Part shown: one piece after another, positions 1-7,008 of the stretch | Layout of the letters: each line of letters starts with the position of its first letter | How positions within the stretch are numbered: position 1 is the first letter of the stretch | Assembly (NCBI GenBank): GCA_025449725.1 | Contig: JANWIU010000003.1 | Coordinates: forward strand, 1-9,694 | Origin: Pseudobdellovibrio sp. | Lineage (GTDB): Bacteria > Bdellovibrionota > Bdellovibrionia > Bdellovibrionales > Bdellovibrionaceae | Direction of reading: 5' to 3' | DNA: 9,694 bases | Notes under the pieces: model-generated | Databases searched by the model: none | What the model saw: the letters and a program-made list of their open reading frames with translations, nothing else | What the model was told of the DNA's origin: nothing | Program-made: the position numbers and the translations under genes

Positions 1-589
1 CCCAGTCGGCTGATCCCGAATAGCCGGCGGACCGGGTTCGGCCATGGATCGCAACCCATGTAATTCCTACATCATGAGCCAGGTTACAAACATCTAAAGC
101 GTTGCGGGAATTCTGCTCCCACCCCGTTCGAATTTTAATTGTGACGGGAATTTTCACCGCTTTCACCATTGATGATAATAACTTTTCCATTAACGGAAGG
201 TCCTTCATCATTGCTGAACCCGCGCCTTTTTTTACGACTTTCGGAACAGGACAACCGAAGTTTACGTCTACGAAATCTGCGCCTTGTGCTTCAGCAACCT
301 GCGCCCCTTTTGCCATAATTTCCGGGTCTTCCCCGAATAGCTGAATTCCAATCGGACGTTGAGTCTCATCGAAGCTCATTAAGTCCATTGTGCGTTTTGA
401 TTTGTATTCAATACCGGTAGCTGACACCAATTCAGTTACGACCACGCTGGCATCCAGCTTCTTCATAAAACTTCGAAATGCATGGTCCGTTATGCCGGCC
501 ATAGGGGCTAACACAAAAGGATACTTTTTGAGCGCCTCTAAAGGGTGAATTCGCTCTGATTTGTTGGCAGTTAGATTTCCGGTTTCCAT
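1..589 (-). CDS. dusB: tRNA-dihydrouridine synthase, DusB type (partial, 3' end outside window)
   Basis: This is a flavin enzyme of the Dus family, which reduces specific uridines of tRNA to dihydrouridine in the cytoplasm. The window holds the first 196 residues; the family is usually about 310-350 residues, so the end of the barrel and the C-terminal helical domain are missing. Visible motifs, in order: LAPMAGITDHAFR (27-39, the FMN-binding start of the TIM barrel), TELVSATG (52-59), PIGIQLFG (79-86), VNFGCPVPKVVKKGAGSA (109-126) with the catalytic Cys113, IKIRTGW (151-157), and IHGRTRSAGYSGSADW (181-196). The VPKVVKKGAG context favours DusB over DusA or DusC. The ATG start is fixed by an in-frame TAG at 608-610, seven codons upstream. 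The bases just before the ATG are pyrimidine-rich, with no Shine-Dalgarno match. It is divergent from gene A and probably unrelated to it in function. The family assignment is firm; the exact tRNA position modified is not known. Confidence 0.95.
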   Translation of the reverse strand, partial: METGNLTANKSERIHPLEALKKYPFVLAPMAGITDHAFRSFMKKLDASVVVTELVSATGIEYKSKRTMDLMSFDETQRPIGIQLFGEDPEIMAKGAQVAEAQGADFVDVNFGCPVPKVVKKGAGSAMMKDLPLMEKLLSSMVKAVKIPVTIKIRTGWEQNSRNALDVCNLAHDVGITWVAIHGRTRSAGYSGSADW

Positions 590-709
590 GAAGAAAAGAG
601 AATTATTCTAAAAGCCTCTGATTAGCAATTTATAAATTTTCAGTCTGGGCCAAGTTTGAATTTTTTCGTTACCTAAATGACGATTAGCCACGTAATTTTC
701 AATGCTGAG

Positions 710-738
710 TTGAAAAATTTCATTGTATACGCGACAAT
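710..738 (+). promoter_or_regulatory. Putative promoter of gene A, close to its GTG start
   Basis: TTGAAA (710-715) and GACAAT (733-738) are separated by 17 bases, a good sigma70-type spacing. Only six bases (739-744) lie between the -10-like box and the GTG at 745, so transcription would begin at or next to the start codon. The rest of the 155-base gap between dusB and gene A (590-744) shows no gene and no clear promoter for dusB; TAGAAT on the minus strand (605-610) is a weak -10 candidate for dusB. Inferred from consensus matching only. Confidence 0.4.
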
Positions 739-744
739 TTAGCG

Positions 745-2142
745 GTGAGCAGAAATCTTAATTTTTACTTATATGCAATCTACGCCGGATTGTTAGGCTT
801 ACTTGCCATGCTATTCGTCTTTATGGCCCATGACCTCATCGGATTAAACTTCGAAGGCAGTCACTGGTTTTTTGAAATTCTTAACCAGCACAAACTTGTT
901 TACGCTTCCGGAGAATGGCGCTGGAGCGACACACTTTGGCAACTTCCGGCGTATATTTCTTTGAATTGGCTCCCCGCAGTTCCGTTTAACTGGAATTTAC
1001 ACCTTCTTTCTTACTCTTACACGCTACACCCCTTGTTGAGCACTTTTTTTTGTTACCTTATTGTTAAAAAAGAAAAGAATGCATTTTTGTATATGACGTT
1101 TCCGCTACTTTCAATGGCAACGGCGGTCTCTGTCAGCTTGCCGTTTGTAGTTGGAATTGTGAATGGAACTATTTCCATTTTTTGGCCCCTATTTTTCATT
1201 CTCTATTTTAAAAAAATTGAAAATATAATTTATTTTCTTATTTCGACAGTACTTTTGGTTCTGTTGTCTTTTAATTACGATGTTGCGATCGTTTTTATGC
1301 CACTTTTGGTGTTTGCAATCTTACAGAAAAGTCATCTTAAGCCAAGTAGGTCCGAGGGCATCTTCATTGGTTTGATAATGATAGCAACTCATTTTCAGGT
1401 GTACCGGCTGACTGAAAGATACATTGTAGCTCCGAATGACATGTTCGACTTCTGGGTATCTCTTCTCGGGCAAGCAAACTCTTCCCATGTTTATCTTTTT
1501 CAGCTAGCTATTCTGTTTGCTTTTTTTATCGGCCTGAAATTGTTTGCCGACTTTCGTAAGCCGGCAATCCTTCTGGTCAGCTTCTATATTTGCTGCCGAC
1601 TTGGGGTTTACTGGTTTAATGATAGTGGCATCATCAACCTCTATGAGGCTCGTCAGAACCGCTCAGCTTCTTTTGTCATTGCGTGGGGTATTGCCGTCGG
1701 GCTTATTTATCTTAAAAAGTTTCTTGATGAGACTGACAGCAAAGAACTGCGTCAGTACATCATCTCTTGTAGCATCGTATGCATAATTATTTCTTTAATA
1801 TTTAATTTCAAGTGTCTGCAAAGCTGGAACAACTTCCGTAGTTCGGTTTTAAGTATTGTCAGTGAAGAAAAAGGCTGTGTCTTTGTAAACCAGCAGACCC
1901 AAATTAAAGACAGTGCTTACATTTCCATTTTGTTGCAAGAAACCAAATCTCCTCAGTCGATCCTTCTGACCGCTGATCAAGCATGTGTTAAAGAATTCGA
2001 AGATCCCTGCCAAAAGTACGTGGCTCAAAAGTATCCGGAATTTAAATGTCGCGGATTACACCTAACCGAATACAAGATGGATTTAAGCGCAACAAAGACT
2101 AAAACTAAAAAGAAAGACGGCCCTTTTTTACTGGCCTATTAA
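745..2142 (+). CDS. Polytopic inner-membrane protein A, unknown family, possibly GT-C-like
   Basis: I do not recognise the family. The 465-residue product has a first membrane helix at about 8-30, a loop with FEGSHWFFEIL (36-46), about eight or more further hydrophobic segments up to residue 356, then a soluble C-terminal tail (about 357-465) of probable periplasmic location. It shares ordered motifs with A' at 2190-3632: EG[SA]HW after helix 1 (Glu37 here), W/Y-TxHPxxS (His95-Pro96), FPxLS (119-123), FWPxFF (146-151), a basic NRSAS stretch (305-309), W..F before the tail, and GCV (377-379). An acidic residue in the loop after helix 1 with many following helices resembles the plan of GT-C glycosyltransferases such as PMT or GtrII types; that comparison is inference. 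Cys378 and Cys422 seem to match a Cys pair in A' and could form a disulfide. The GTG start is the only usable one: an in-frame TGA lies at 706-708 and no other ATG, GTG or TTG occurs in between. No ribosome binding site is visible. Confidence 0.8.
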   Translation: MSRNLNFYLYAIYAGLLGLLAMLFVFMAHDLIGLNFEGSHWFFEILNQHKLVYASGEWRWSDTLWQLPAYISLNWLPAVPFNWNLHLLSYSYTLHPLLSTFFCYLIVKKEKNAFLYMTFPLLSMATAVSVSLPFVVGIVNGTISIFWPLFFILYFKKIENIIYFLISTVLLVLLSFNYDVAIVFMPLLVFAILQKSHLKPSRSEGIFIGLIMIATHFQVYRLTERYIVAPNDMFDFWVSLLGQANSSHVYLFQLAILFAFFIGLKLFADFRKPAILLVSFYICCRLGVYWFNDSGIINLYEARQNRSASFVIAWGIAVGLIYLKKFLDETDSKELRQYIISCSIVCIIISLIFNFKCLQSWNNFRSSVLSIVSEEKGCVFVNQQTQIKDSAYISILLQETKSPQSILLTADQACVKEFEDPCQKYVAQKYPEFKCRGLHLTEYKMDLSATKTKTKKKDGPFLLAY

Positions 2143-2147
2143 TTATG

Positions 2148-2172
2148 CTCTGGATGAAAAACATTTTCAGAG
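2148..2172. terminator. Weak hairpin between convergent genes A and A'
   Basis: In the 47-base gap between the two stop codons, CTCTG (2148-2152) pairs with CAGAG (2168-2172), with a possible inner ATG/CAT pairing. A T run occurs at 2193-2198, about 20 bases downstream, rather than directly after the stem; on the minus strand there is no adjacent T tract. It may act as a weak bidirectional terminator, but the stem is short and the evidence is thin. Confidence 0.2.
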
Positions 2173-2189
2173 AATTATGAAATCTTTGA

Positions 2190-3632
2190 CTATTTTTTAA
2201 GAAAAGCCTCTTCAGAAAAAACCAGCCTTCCACCGTTTAACGTTATGCTGAACCCATATTCATTCCGAAAGACTTTGGAGTCCTTTCGCTCAGGACACGG
2301 AATCGTTGGCGGCTCTGTCGATGTTCGCAATCCGGTAAAGACTAAAGATTTGAGCGGGTCAGACTTTGTATTAACGATCTGAGCCATTACAGATGAATAG
2401 CCGGCTGAATAAGCCTCCACTGAAGGAGCTTTATAATCCCTTTCAAAATCCTTGTAGGACAAATGAACGCAACCCTCACTTTGAAGAACAAGCTGTTGAA
2501 ACCTACCAAAATAAAAGTTCCATTCTCTTGTCTGATTAAAGTCGACGTAAGCTGTTGCAAAAGCTGTTATTAGCACTAAAACTGCAGCCACTTGAGAAAT
2601 TTTTGTATGAAGCCATTGATCATCACGTTGAAAACAAGAAAACAGACAGCAAAAAGCGGCCACACACCAGGTTAGCGGTAATGCCGAAGCTCTGGAATCA
2701 TAGGCCCACGAAAGCGCATACTCAAATATATCCAGTGAATAAATTTCGTCAAGGCGAATAAAAAAATAAAATGTCCCCAATGAGAAGAAGATAATGGCCA
2801 AACTATTAGCCACCACTTTAAATCGTCCGGCCACGAAATTAAAAAACAGAATTGTACTCACAGATAAGGTAACGACTAATCCTATCAACCTGGTGGTCCA
2901 ATCTCCGTATAGCAGTGAACGCCAAAATGGACCGGTATTTTTAGCTGGAACGGTGCTGATCACCCAAAGCAAAAAGATAATGGATAATACGCACAGAAAA
3001 ATTAAATATAAGTTATACCTTTTGCTTTTTACTTTTAACCACAATAAGTCCGCTAGTGCCATCATGATGAATAGAATAAAAAAGATGATTGTTGGTTCAT
3101 AACAAAAAGCCAGGCCCACTAGCAGCATCGCCGTAATAATAAAATCTTTAATGTTTTTGCCGTTGAAAAAGAAAACGCAAAAAAATACTGGCCAAAAGAA
3201 GCTCATTGCCGGAAGCGCTAAAGCAACGGCATAGGCTGAGGCCGGCATGAACGCAGAGAGAAAACTTAAAACCGGAAAAATAAATAGATCTTTACGAGAA
3301 TAGCTTCGCAAAATTCTGTAGGTAATATACAGACTGATAATCGGATGAAAAGTCCAACCAAAACTGAGTATGTAGGTGGCTATAGAACTGGCCGTACCAA
3401 CAGAAAACATAGCGCCAAAGTTTCTGAGAAAAAACAGCGCCGGATACTGAATCAAAAAATCCACGTACCTATAAAACAAGACATCAGAAAAGTAAACATG
3501 GTAGTCAAGGATTGTATAGTACCAATGTGCGCCCTCTGACATCATTGACCTAAACGAAAGAAATGAAAAACTCAATGGCACTAGCATCAATAAAACCGAG
3601 AAAATTAAAACCTTAGTAGCGCTGATTTTCAT
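2190..3632 (-). CDS. Polytopic inner-membrane protein A', paralogue of protein A
   Basis: The 480-residue product has the same plan as A and is not a recognised family. Helix 1 spans about 8-28, followed by SEGAHWYYTIL (32-42, Glu33), then WTFHPIIS (93-100), FPVLSF (119-124), FWPVFF (146-151) and FCYEPTIIFF (176-185). There are about nine to eleven hydrophobic segments in all, then the basic YDSRASAL (311-318), a last helix at about 345-363, and a soluble tail that starts with REWNFYFGRF and contains SEGCVHL (385-391). Cys388 and Cys446 are the likely counterparts of Cys378 and Cys422 of A. The shared motifs lie in the same order and spacing, so common ancestry is well supported although overall identity is low. 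The ATG start is fixed by an in-frame TAG four codons upstream (minus strand, 3642-3644). No Shine-Dalgarno is visible, only a T run. It is convergent with A and divergent from S1. A polyprenyl-phosphate-dependent sugar transferase would fit but is unproven. Confidence 0.8.
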   Translation of the reverse strand: MKISATKVLIFSVLLMLVPLSFSFLSFRSMMSEGAHWYYTILDYHVYFSDVLFYRYVDFLIQYPALFFLRNFGAMFSVGTASSIATYILSFGWTFHPIISLYITYRILRSYSRKDLFIFPVLSFLSAFMPASAYAVALALPAMSFFWPVFFCVFFFNGKNIKDFIITAMLLVGLAFCYEPTIIFFILFIMMALADLLWLKVKSKRYNLYLIFLCVLSIIFLLWVISTVPAKNTGPFWRSLLYGDWTTRLIGLVVTLSVSTILFFNFVAGRFKVVANSLAIIFFSLGTFYFFIRLDEIYSLDIFEYALSWAYDSRASALPLTWCVAAFCCLFSCFQRDDQWLHTKISQVAAVLVLITAFATAYVDFNQTREWNFYFGRFQQLVLQSEGCVHLSYKDFERDYKAPSVEAYSAGYSSVMAQIVNTKSDPLKSLVFTGLRTSTEPPTIPCPERKDSKVFRNEYGFSITLNGGRLVFSEEAFLKK

Positions 3633-3640
3633 AAAAAAAT

Positions 3641-3667
3641 ACTATCAACTAAAGATAAATTTGACCA
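3641..3667 (-). promoter_or_regulatory. Putative promoter of gene A'
   Basis: On the minus strand, TGGTCA (3662-3667) and GATAGT (3641-3646) lie 15 bases apart, and eight bases separate GATAGT from the ATG at 3632. The -10-like box resembles the TATAGT used by S1 and S2 in both sequence and distance to the start codon. The -35 match is poor (four of six), so this rests mainly on the -10 box and its position. Confidence 0.3.
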
Positions 3668-3685
3668 GTAGATATAGCCAGCGCC

Positions 3686-3741
3686 CCAGACTTAAATAGT
3701 TAATTTCGGATTGCTCCATCCTAAATAAGAATATAGTCTGG
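3686..3741. repeat. 7-bp inverted repeat flanking the S1 promoter
   Basis: CCAGACT (3686-3692) is the exact reverse complement of AGTCTGG (3735-3741). The two arms flank the S1 -35 region, and the right arm overlaps the end of the -10 box TATAGT. The 42-base spacing is close to four helical turns, so the pair could be a two-site operator for a looping regulator. AGTCTGG also occurs at 642-648 in the dusB/A gap. Chance is a real alternative for a 7-mer. Confidence 0.25.
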
Positions 3742-5345
3742 CTTAAATGCGTAAAAAGACGCTCGCTTTTTTTCAAAATTCCGCACTCGTGCTTTTTTCG
3801 GTAATTTGCATCGAAATTTTATTAAGGGTCGCCGGATACGGCTACAACTACTTTCATAGTGTACAAGCTCCTTCCATAGACCTGCAACCTGATGCAAAAA
3901 CAATCCTTTGCATTGGCGAGTCAACGACAGCCTGGGGCGCCGAAAATTCTTACCCCTCGAAACTGCAAAGCAAGCTGAACCAGTATTACGGCGAAGGTAA
4001 GTTCAATGTTGTCAACGAAGGTATAGCCGGAACAAATACGGAAATAATCGTGAAGAATTTAGAAAGGAACATCAAGCATCATCGCCCCAGTATAGTCATT
4101 ACGATGATGGGGGTTAATGACATTTGGTCGCTGGATAATCCGCTGACTTTCTGGGATAATTTTCAGTTGATTAAACTTTGTAAGTTATTGAAAAACAATA
4201 TCAAAGAGGTCCTTTCCTCAAATGAAAAAAATGGCCCCTCTCAGGAACAAGAGGTTGTAAGTCGAACCGAAACCCTTCCGGTGACCGAGCCTCCTGCAGA
4301 GCCAAGAACAGATCAGTTTGCAACACTGTTAGAAGAGGCTAAAACTGAATTCAGCAACCAAAATTTCAATAAAGTAGAAGAAGTTCTAACTAGTCTTTCT
4401 AAAGTCGGGGCACCTAATTCGGAAGCCTATTTTTTGAAAGGCATTGTTGAACTTGAAAAGGGAAATATTCCTAAGTCCGTCGGTTACTTCCACCGTTATG
4501 TTGATATTCAAAAATCTTACCAGGCTGCCAATCGAGTAGGAGTCACCTATTTTATAAAAAACGGCGGAACTGAAAACGCCACAAGAGCTGCCGCAAAAAA
4601 ATTTCTGGAAATTGCACTCAAATACCATCCCACCGGCTGGCAAGCGAATAAATACCTGGGCTTTATCGCTATGCTTGAAGGAAATAGTGAATCGGCTTTA
4701 AAATACTTCATCACAGCATATGACAGCGGATTACGTGAATTTGACCTACTTACCCGTTTAAGTGAGATCTACAGCAGCAAAAACGAAACAGACAAAGAAG
4801 AGGCTGTTTTAAAGTCCGGCCTCTATGAAAAAGGCGATGTCATTTGGCTTTGGCTTTCTTTACTGAAATTTTATATTACTCAGAACCGCTATGAAGAAGC
4901 AGAACAGTACTTTGCATTGGCAGAAGAAAAATTTCCCGGCAATCCTCGCCTGGCAGAAAACAAAGTCAGATTCTTAAAGGCTCAAGGAAAGCCATTTGAG
5001 CATATAGAGATTTACAATCTGAATAACTTTTATGATTTCCCAACCACGAAAGCGAATTATCTAAAGGCGGCAGAAATTCTGCAGCAGAACGGGGTGAAGC
5101 ACGTTGTGATGCAATACCCTTTACGTCCCATTGGTCCGATGAAGACGATCTTAGCTAGCTATAAAGAAATCGTCTATGTTGACAATGAAAGAGTATTTCA
5201 AGATGCGCTTACCAAGTATCAATACGAAGAGATCTTCATAGATCGTTTTGGTAAGGATTTTGGACACTCCACAGCGTTAGGTAATGAATTAATAAGTGAG
5301 AACATCATTCAGGTGCTGCAATCAGAAAAGCTGCTACCCCCGCCA
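3701..5345 (+). repeat. Left copy of the S1/S2 tandem duplication
   Basis: Sequence from 3701 aligns with sequence from 5346 at a constant offset of 1,645 bases through the promoter and into the coding regions: 3701-3717 matches 5346-5362 with one mismatch, GAATATAGTCTG is exact at 3729-3740 and 5374-5385, and the start codons at 3747 and 5392 correspond. Bases left of 3701 show no similarity to those left of 5346. The unit therefore comprises the promoter plus one whole SGNH-TPR gene. Confidence 0.8.
3709..3737 (+). promoter_or_regulatory. Promoter of S1, conserved in the duplicate copy
   Basis: The conserved parts are GATTGCTCC (3709-3717) and GAATATAGTCTG (3729-3740), while the bases between them differ from the copy at 5354-5385. 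This pattern fits a -35 region and a -10 box TATAGT (3732-3737) with a spacer of 15 to 17 bases depending on the frame chosen. Nine bases separate TATAGT from the ATG, so the transcript would have a 5' leader of about 0-4 bases. Confidence 0.5.
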
Positions 5346-5348
5346 TAA
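3747..5348 (+). CDS. Membrane-anchored SGNH hydrolase with inserted TPR domain (S1, active-site intact)
   Basis: The 533-residue protein has an N-terminal signal anchor (KK at 3-4, hydrophobic 7-28) and probably acts in the periplasm. It has an SGNH/GDSL esterase fold in two parts. The front half (about 52-165) carries block I IGESTT (56-61, nucleophile Ser59), block II NEGIAGTNT (90-98, oxyanion Gly95) and block III MGVNDIW (121-127, Asn124). A Pro-rich linker (175-188) leads to a helical TPR region (about 190-415). The back half (about 425-530) has YPLRP (457-461) and block V DFGHST (504-509), with Asp504 and His507 in the DxxH arrangement. All four SGNH positions are thus present. Known members act on ester or acyl groups of glycans, lipids or peptidoglycan; the substrate here is unknown. 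The TPR may bind a partner, S2 being an obvious candidate. The ATG is preceded directly by an in-frame TAA (3744-3746), so the start is certain, yet no Shine-Dalgarno is present. S2 follows 43 bases downstream with its own promoter. Confidence 0.88.
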   Translation: MRKKTLAFFQNSALVLFSVICIEILLRVAGYGYNYFHSVQAPSIDLQPDAKTILCIGESTTAWGAENSYPSKLQSKLNQYYGEGKFNVVNEGIAGTNTEIIVKNLERNIKHHRPSIVITMMGVNDIWSLDNPLTFWDNFQLIKLCKLLKNNIKEVLSSNEKNGPSQEQEVVSRTETLPVTEPPAEPRTDQFATLLEEAKTEFSNQNFNKVEEVLTSLSKVGAPNSEAYFLKGIVELEKGNIPKSVGYFHRYVDIQKSYQAANRVGVTYFIKNGGTENATRAAAKKFLEIALKYHPTGWQANKYLGFIAMLEGNSESALKYFITAYDSGLREFDLLTRLSEIYSSKNETDKEEAVLKSGLYEKGDVIWLWLSLLKFYITQNRYEEAEQYFALAEEKFPGNPRLAENKVRFLKAQGKPFEHIEIYNLNNFYDFPTTKANYLKAAEILQQNGVKHVVMQYPLRPIGPMKTILASYKEIVYVDNERVFQDALTKYQYEEIFIDRFGKDFGHSTALGNELISENIIQVLQSEKLLPPP

Positions 5349-7008
5349 TTTCAGATTGCTCCTGAGAAAATATGAATATAGTCTGTTTTAAGTGCAAAAA
5401 AAGACGCGAACCTTTTTACAAAACTCCGCAATATTGCTCTTCTCTGCAATTTTTATCGAGATACTAATTAATGGCGCCGTATACAGTTACAACCAAGTTG
5501 AACAAGCTCCAACTACTTCTAAAAAAATTGTCCTCCCGGCTGATTCAGAAACAAAAATCATCCTTTGTGTTGGCGAGTCAACGACAGCCGCAGGCGCAGA
5601 AAATTCTTACCCTTCAAAGCTACAAAACAAGCTGGATCAGTATTACGGACCAAATAAATATTTCGTCATCAATGATGGTAGCGCCGAAACAAACTCGGCA
5701 TTAATCACGCAAGACATGAAAAGAAAAATTCAAGAGTATCGTCCTGATTTTGTTATTACGATGATGGGCATTAACGACTTTTGGGCTCTAAAAACCTCCA
5801 TGACATTTTGGGACTTTTTTAATCCATCAATATTTTATAAGTTACTAAAAAAGAAAATCAGGGTTGCATTGGGCGCCGATAACGAAAATAAACTTTGGGA
5901 AAATATTTCGGGGAACGTACAGGAAAGGATCGAACCTATTCCGAAGCCAGTGCTTCCGGTTGAGCCCAGGAGTGCCAAATTTATAGAGCTATTAAGTTTG
6001 GCAAGGAAGGCTTTATATGACAAAAATTTTAAAGAGCTTGAAGAAATTCTAACTAAAATTTCCAAAGTTGGGGCATTTAATTCAGAAGCGTATTTTTTGA
6101 AAGGCATTGTTGAACTTGAAAAGGGAAATGTTCCGAAGTCCATTGAGTACTTCCAACGCTATGTCGATATTCATAAAACTTACCAGGCCGCCAATCGAGT
6201 AGGGGTCACCTATTTTATAAAAGACAGCGGAACTGAAAGCGCCACAAGAGACGCAGCAAAACATTTTTTGAATATTGCACTTACCTATCGGCCTACCGGA
6301 TGGAGTGCCAATAAATATCTGGGGTTTATATCTGTGCTGGAAAAGGATAATGAGTCGGCCTTAAGATTCTTTTCAACCGCATACGAAAACGGATTGCGTG
6401 AATTCGATATGCTCATTGCTTTAGGTCTTGTGTATAGAGAAAAAGGGGACTTTAAAAAAGAGGAAGAGATTTTAACATCGGGCCTTCATGAAAAGGGACA
6501 AGTCATTTGGACATGGATATCTTTACTGAAATTTTATATTATTCAGGAGCGGTTTGAAGAGGCTGAAGAGTTCTATGCATTAGTAGATAAAAAATTTCCC
6601 GGCCATCCGCGCGTATCCGAAATTAAAGCCGAACTTTTAAAAGCCCAAGGAAAGTCATCAGAGCAGGTTGAAGAGCATAATCTGATAAATTTTTATGATT
6701 TTCCAAGTGCGAAAGTGAACTACTTAAAAACGGCAGACATTCTGAAGCAGAATAAAATTAAGCATGTTGTGATGCAGTACCCTTTGCGCCCTATCGATCC
6801 ATTAAAGACGCTCTTAGCTGACTATAAAGAAGTCGTCTTTGTTGATAATGAAAAAATATTTAGAGATGCCCTTACAAAGCATCAATACGAAGAAGTCTTT
6901 ATTGATCGATTCGGTTGGGATTTCGGTCGCACGTCTTCGCTTGGAAGTGAAATGATAAGCGAGAATATTATTAAGACTCTGCAGTCTGAAAAACTGCTGC
7001 CGTCACTT
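5346..7008 (+). repeat. Right copy of the S1/S2 tandem duplication
   Basis: This copy begins at the stop codon of S1: the TAA of S1 is the first three bases of the repeated TAATTTC sequence. It runs to the end of S2, after which similarity stops (7009 on compared with 5346 on). Net insertion of six codons in the N-terminal and linker region shifts the offset from 1,645 to 1,663 bases in the TPR part. Identity is uneven: 6091-6129 is identical to 4428-4466 (39 bases), and 6181-6250 differs from 4518-4587 at only five positions, all transitions, whereas the linker regions barely align. Confidence 0.8.
5354..5382 (+). promoter_or_regulatory. Promoter of S2, copy of the S1 promoter
   Basis: GATTGCTCC (5354-5362) and the -10 box TATAGT (5377-5382) have the same spacing as in front of S1, and again nine bases lie between the -10 box and the start codon. 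The region sits in the 43-base gap after S1, so S2 can be transcribed separately as well as by read-through. Conservation of the box elements against a diverged spacer supports function. Confidence 0.5.

Noticed and set aside
102..344. Plus-strand open frame of 80 codons
   Set aside because: It is antisense to the well supported dusB coding sequence and resembles no known protein.
1544..1786. Plus-strand open frame inside gene A in another frame
   Set aside because: It lies wholly within a gene with shared motifs in A', and has no start context of its own.
2555..3539. Three short plus-strand open frames opposite gene A'
   Set aside because: They are complements of hydrophobic codons in A'; their Lys/Asn/Thr-rich composition is typical of such shadows.
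3721..3924. Minus-strand open frame of 67 codons over the start of S1
   Set aside because: It is antisense to the S1 promoter and signal anchor, and no matching frame is needed to explain the sequence.
5346..5391. S1-S2 junction as an insertion-element or attachment site
   Set aside because: There are no inverted terminal repeats or target duplications; a simple tandem duplication explains the repeated bases.
4386..6264. Antisense open frames of similar sequence in S1 (4386-4643) and S2 (6082-6264)
   Set aside because: Their likeness simply mirrors the conserved TPR codons of the duplicated genes; the frames end at different places and have no start signals.
6981..6997. Possible hairpin GCAG...CTGC near the end of S2 as a terminator
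   Set aside because: The stem is only four base pairs, lies in coding sequence, and has no T run after it on either strand.
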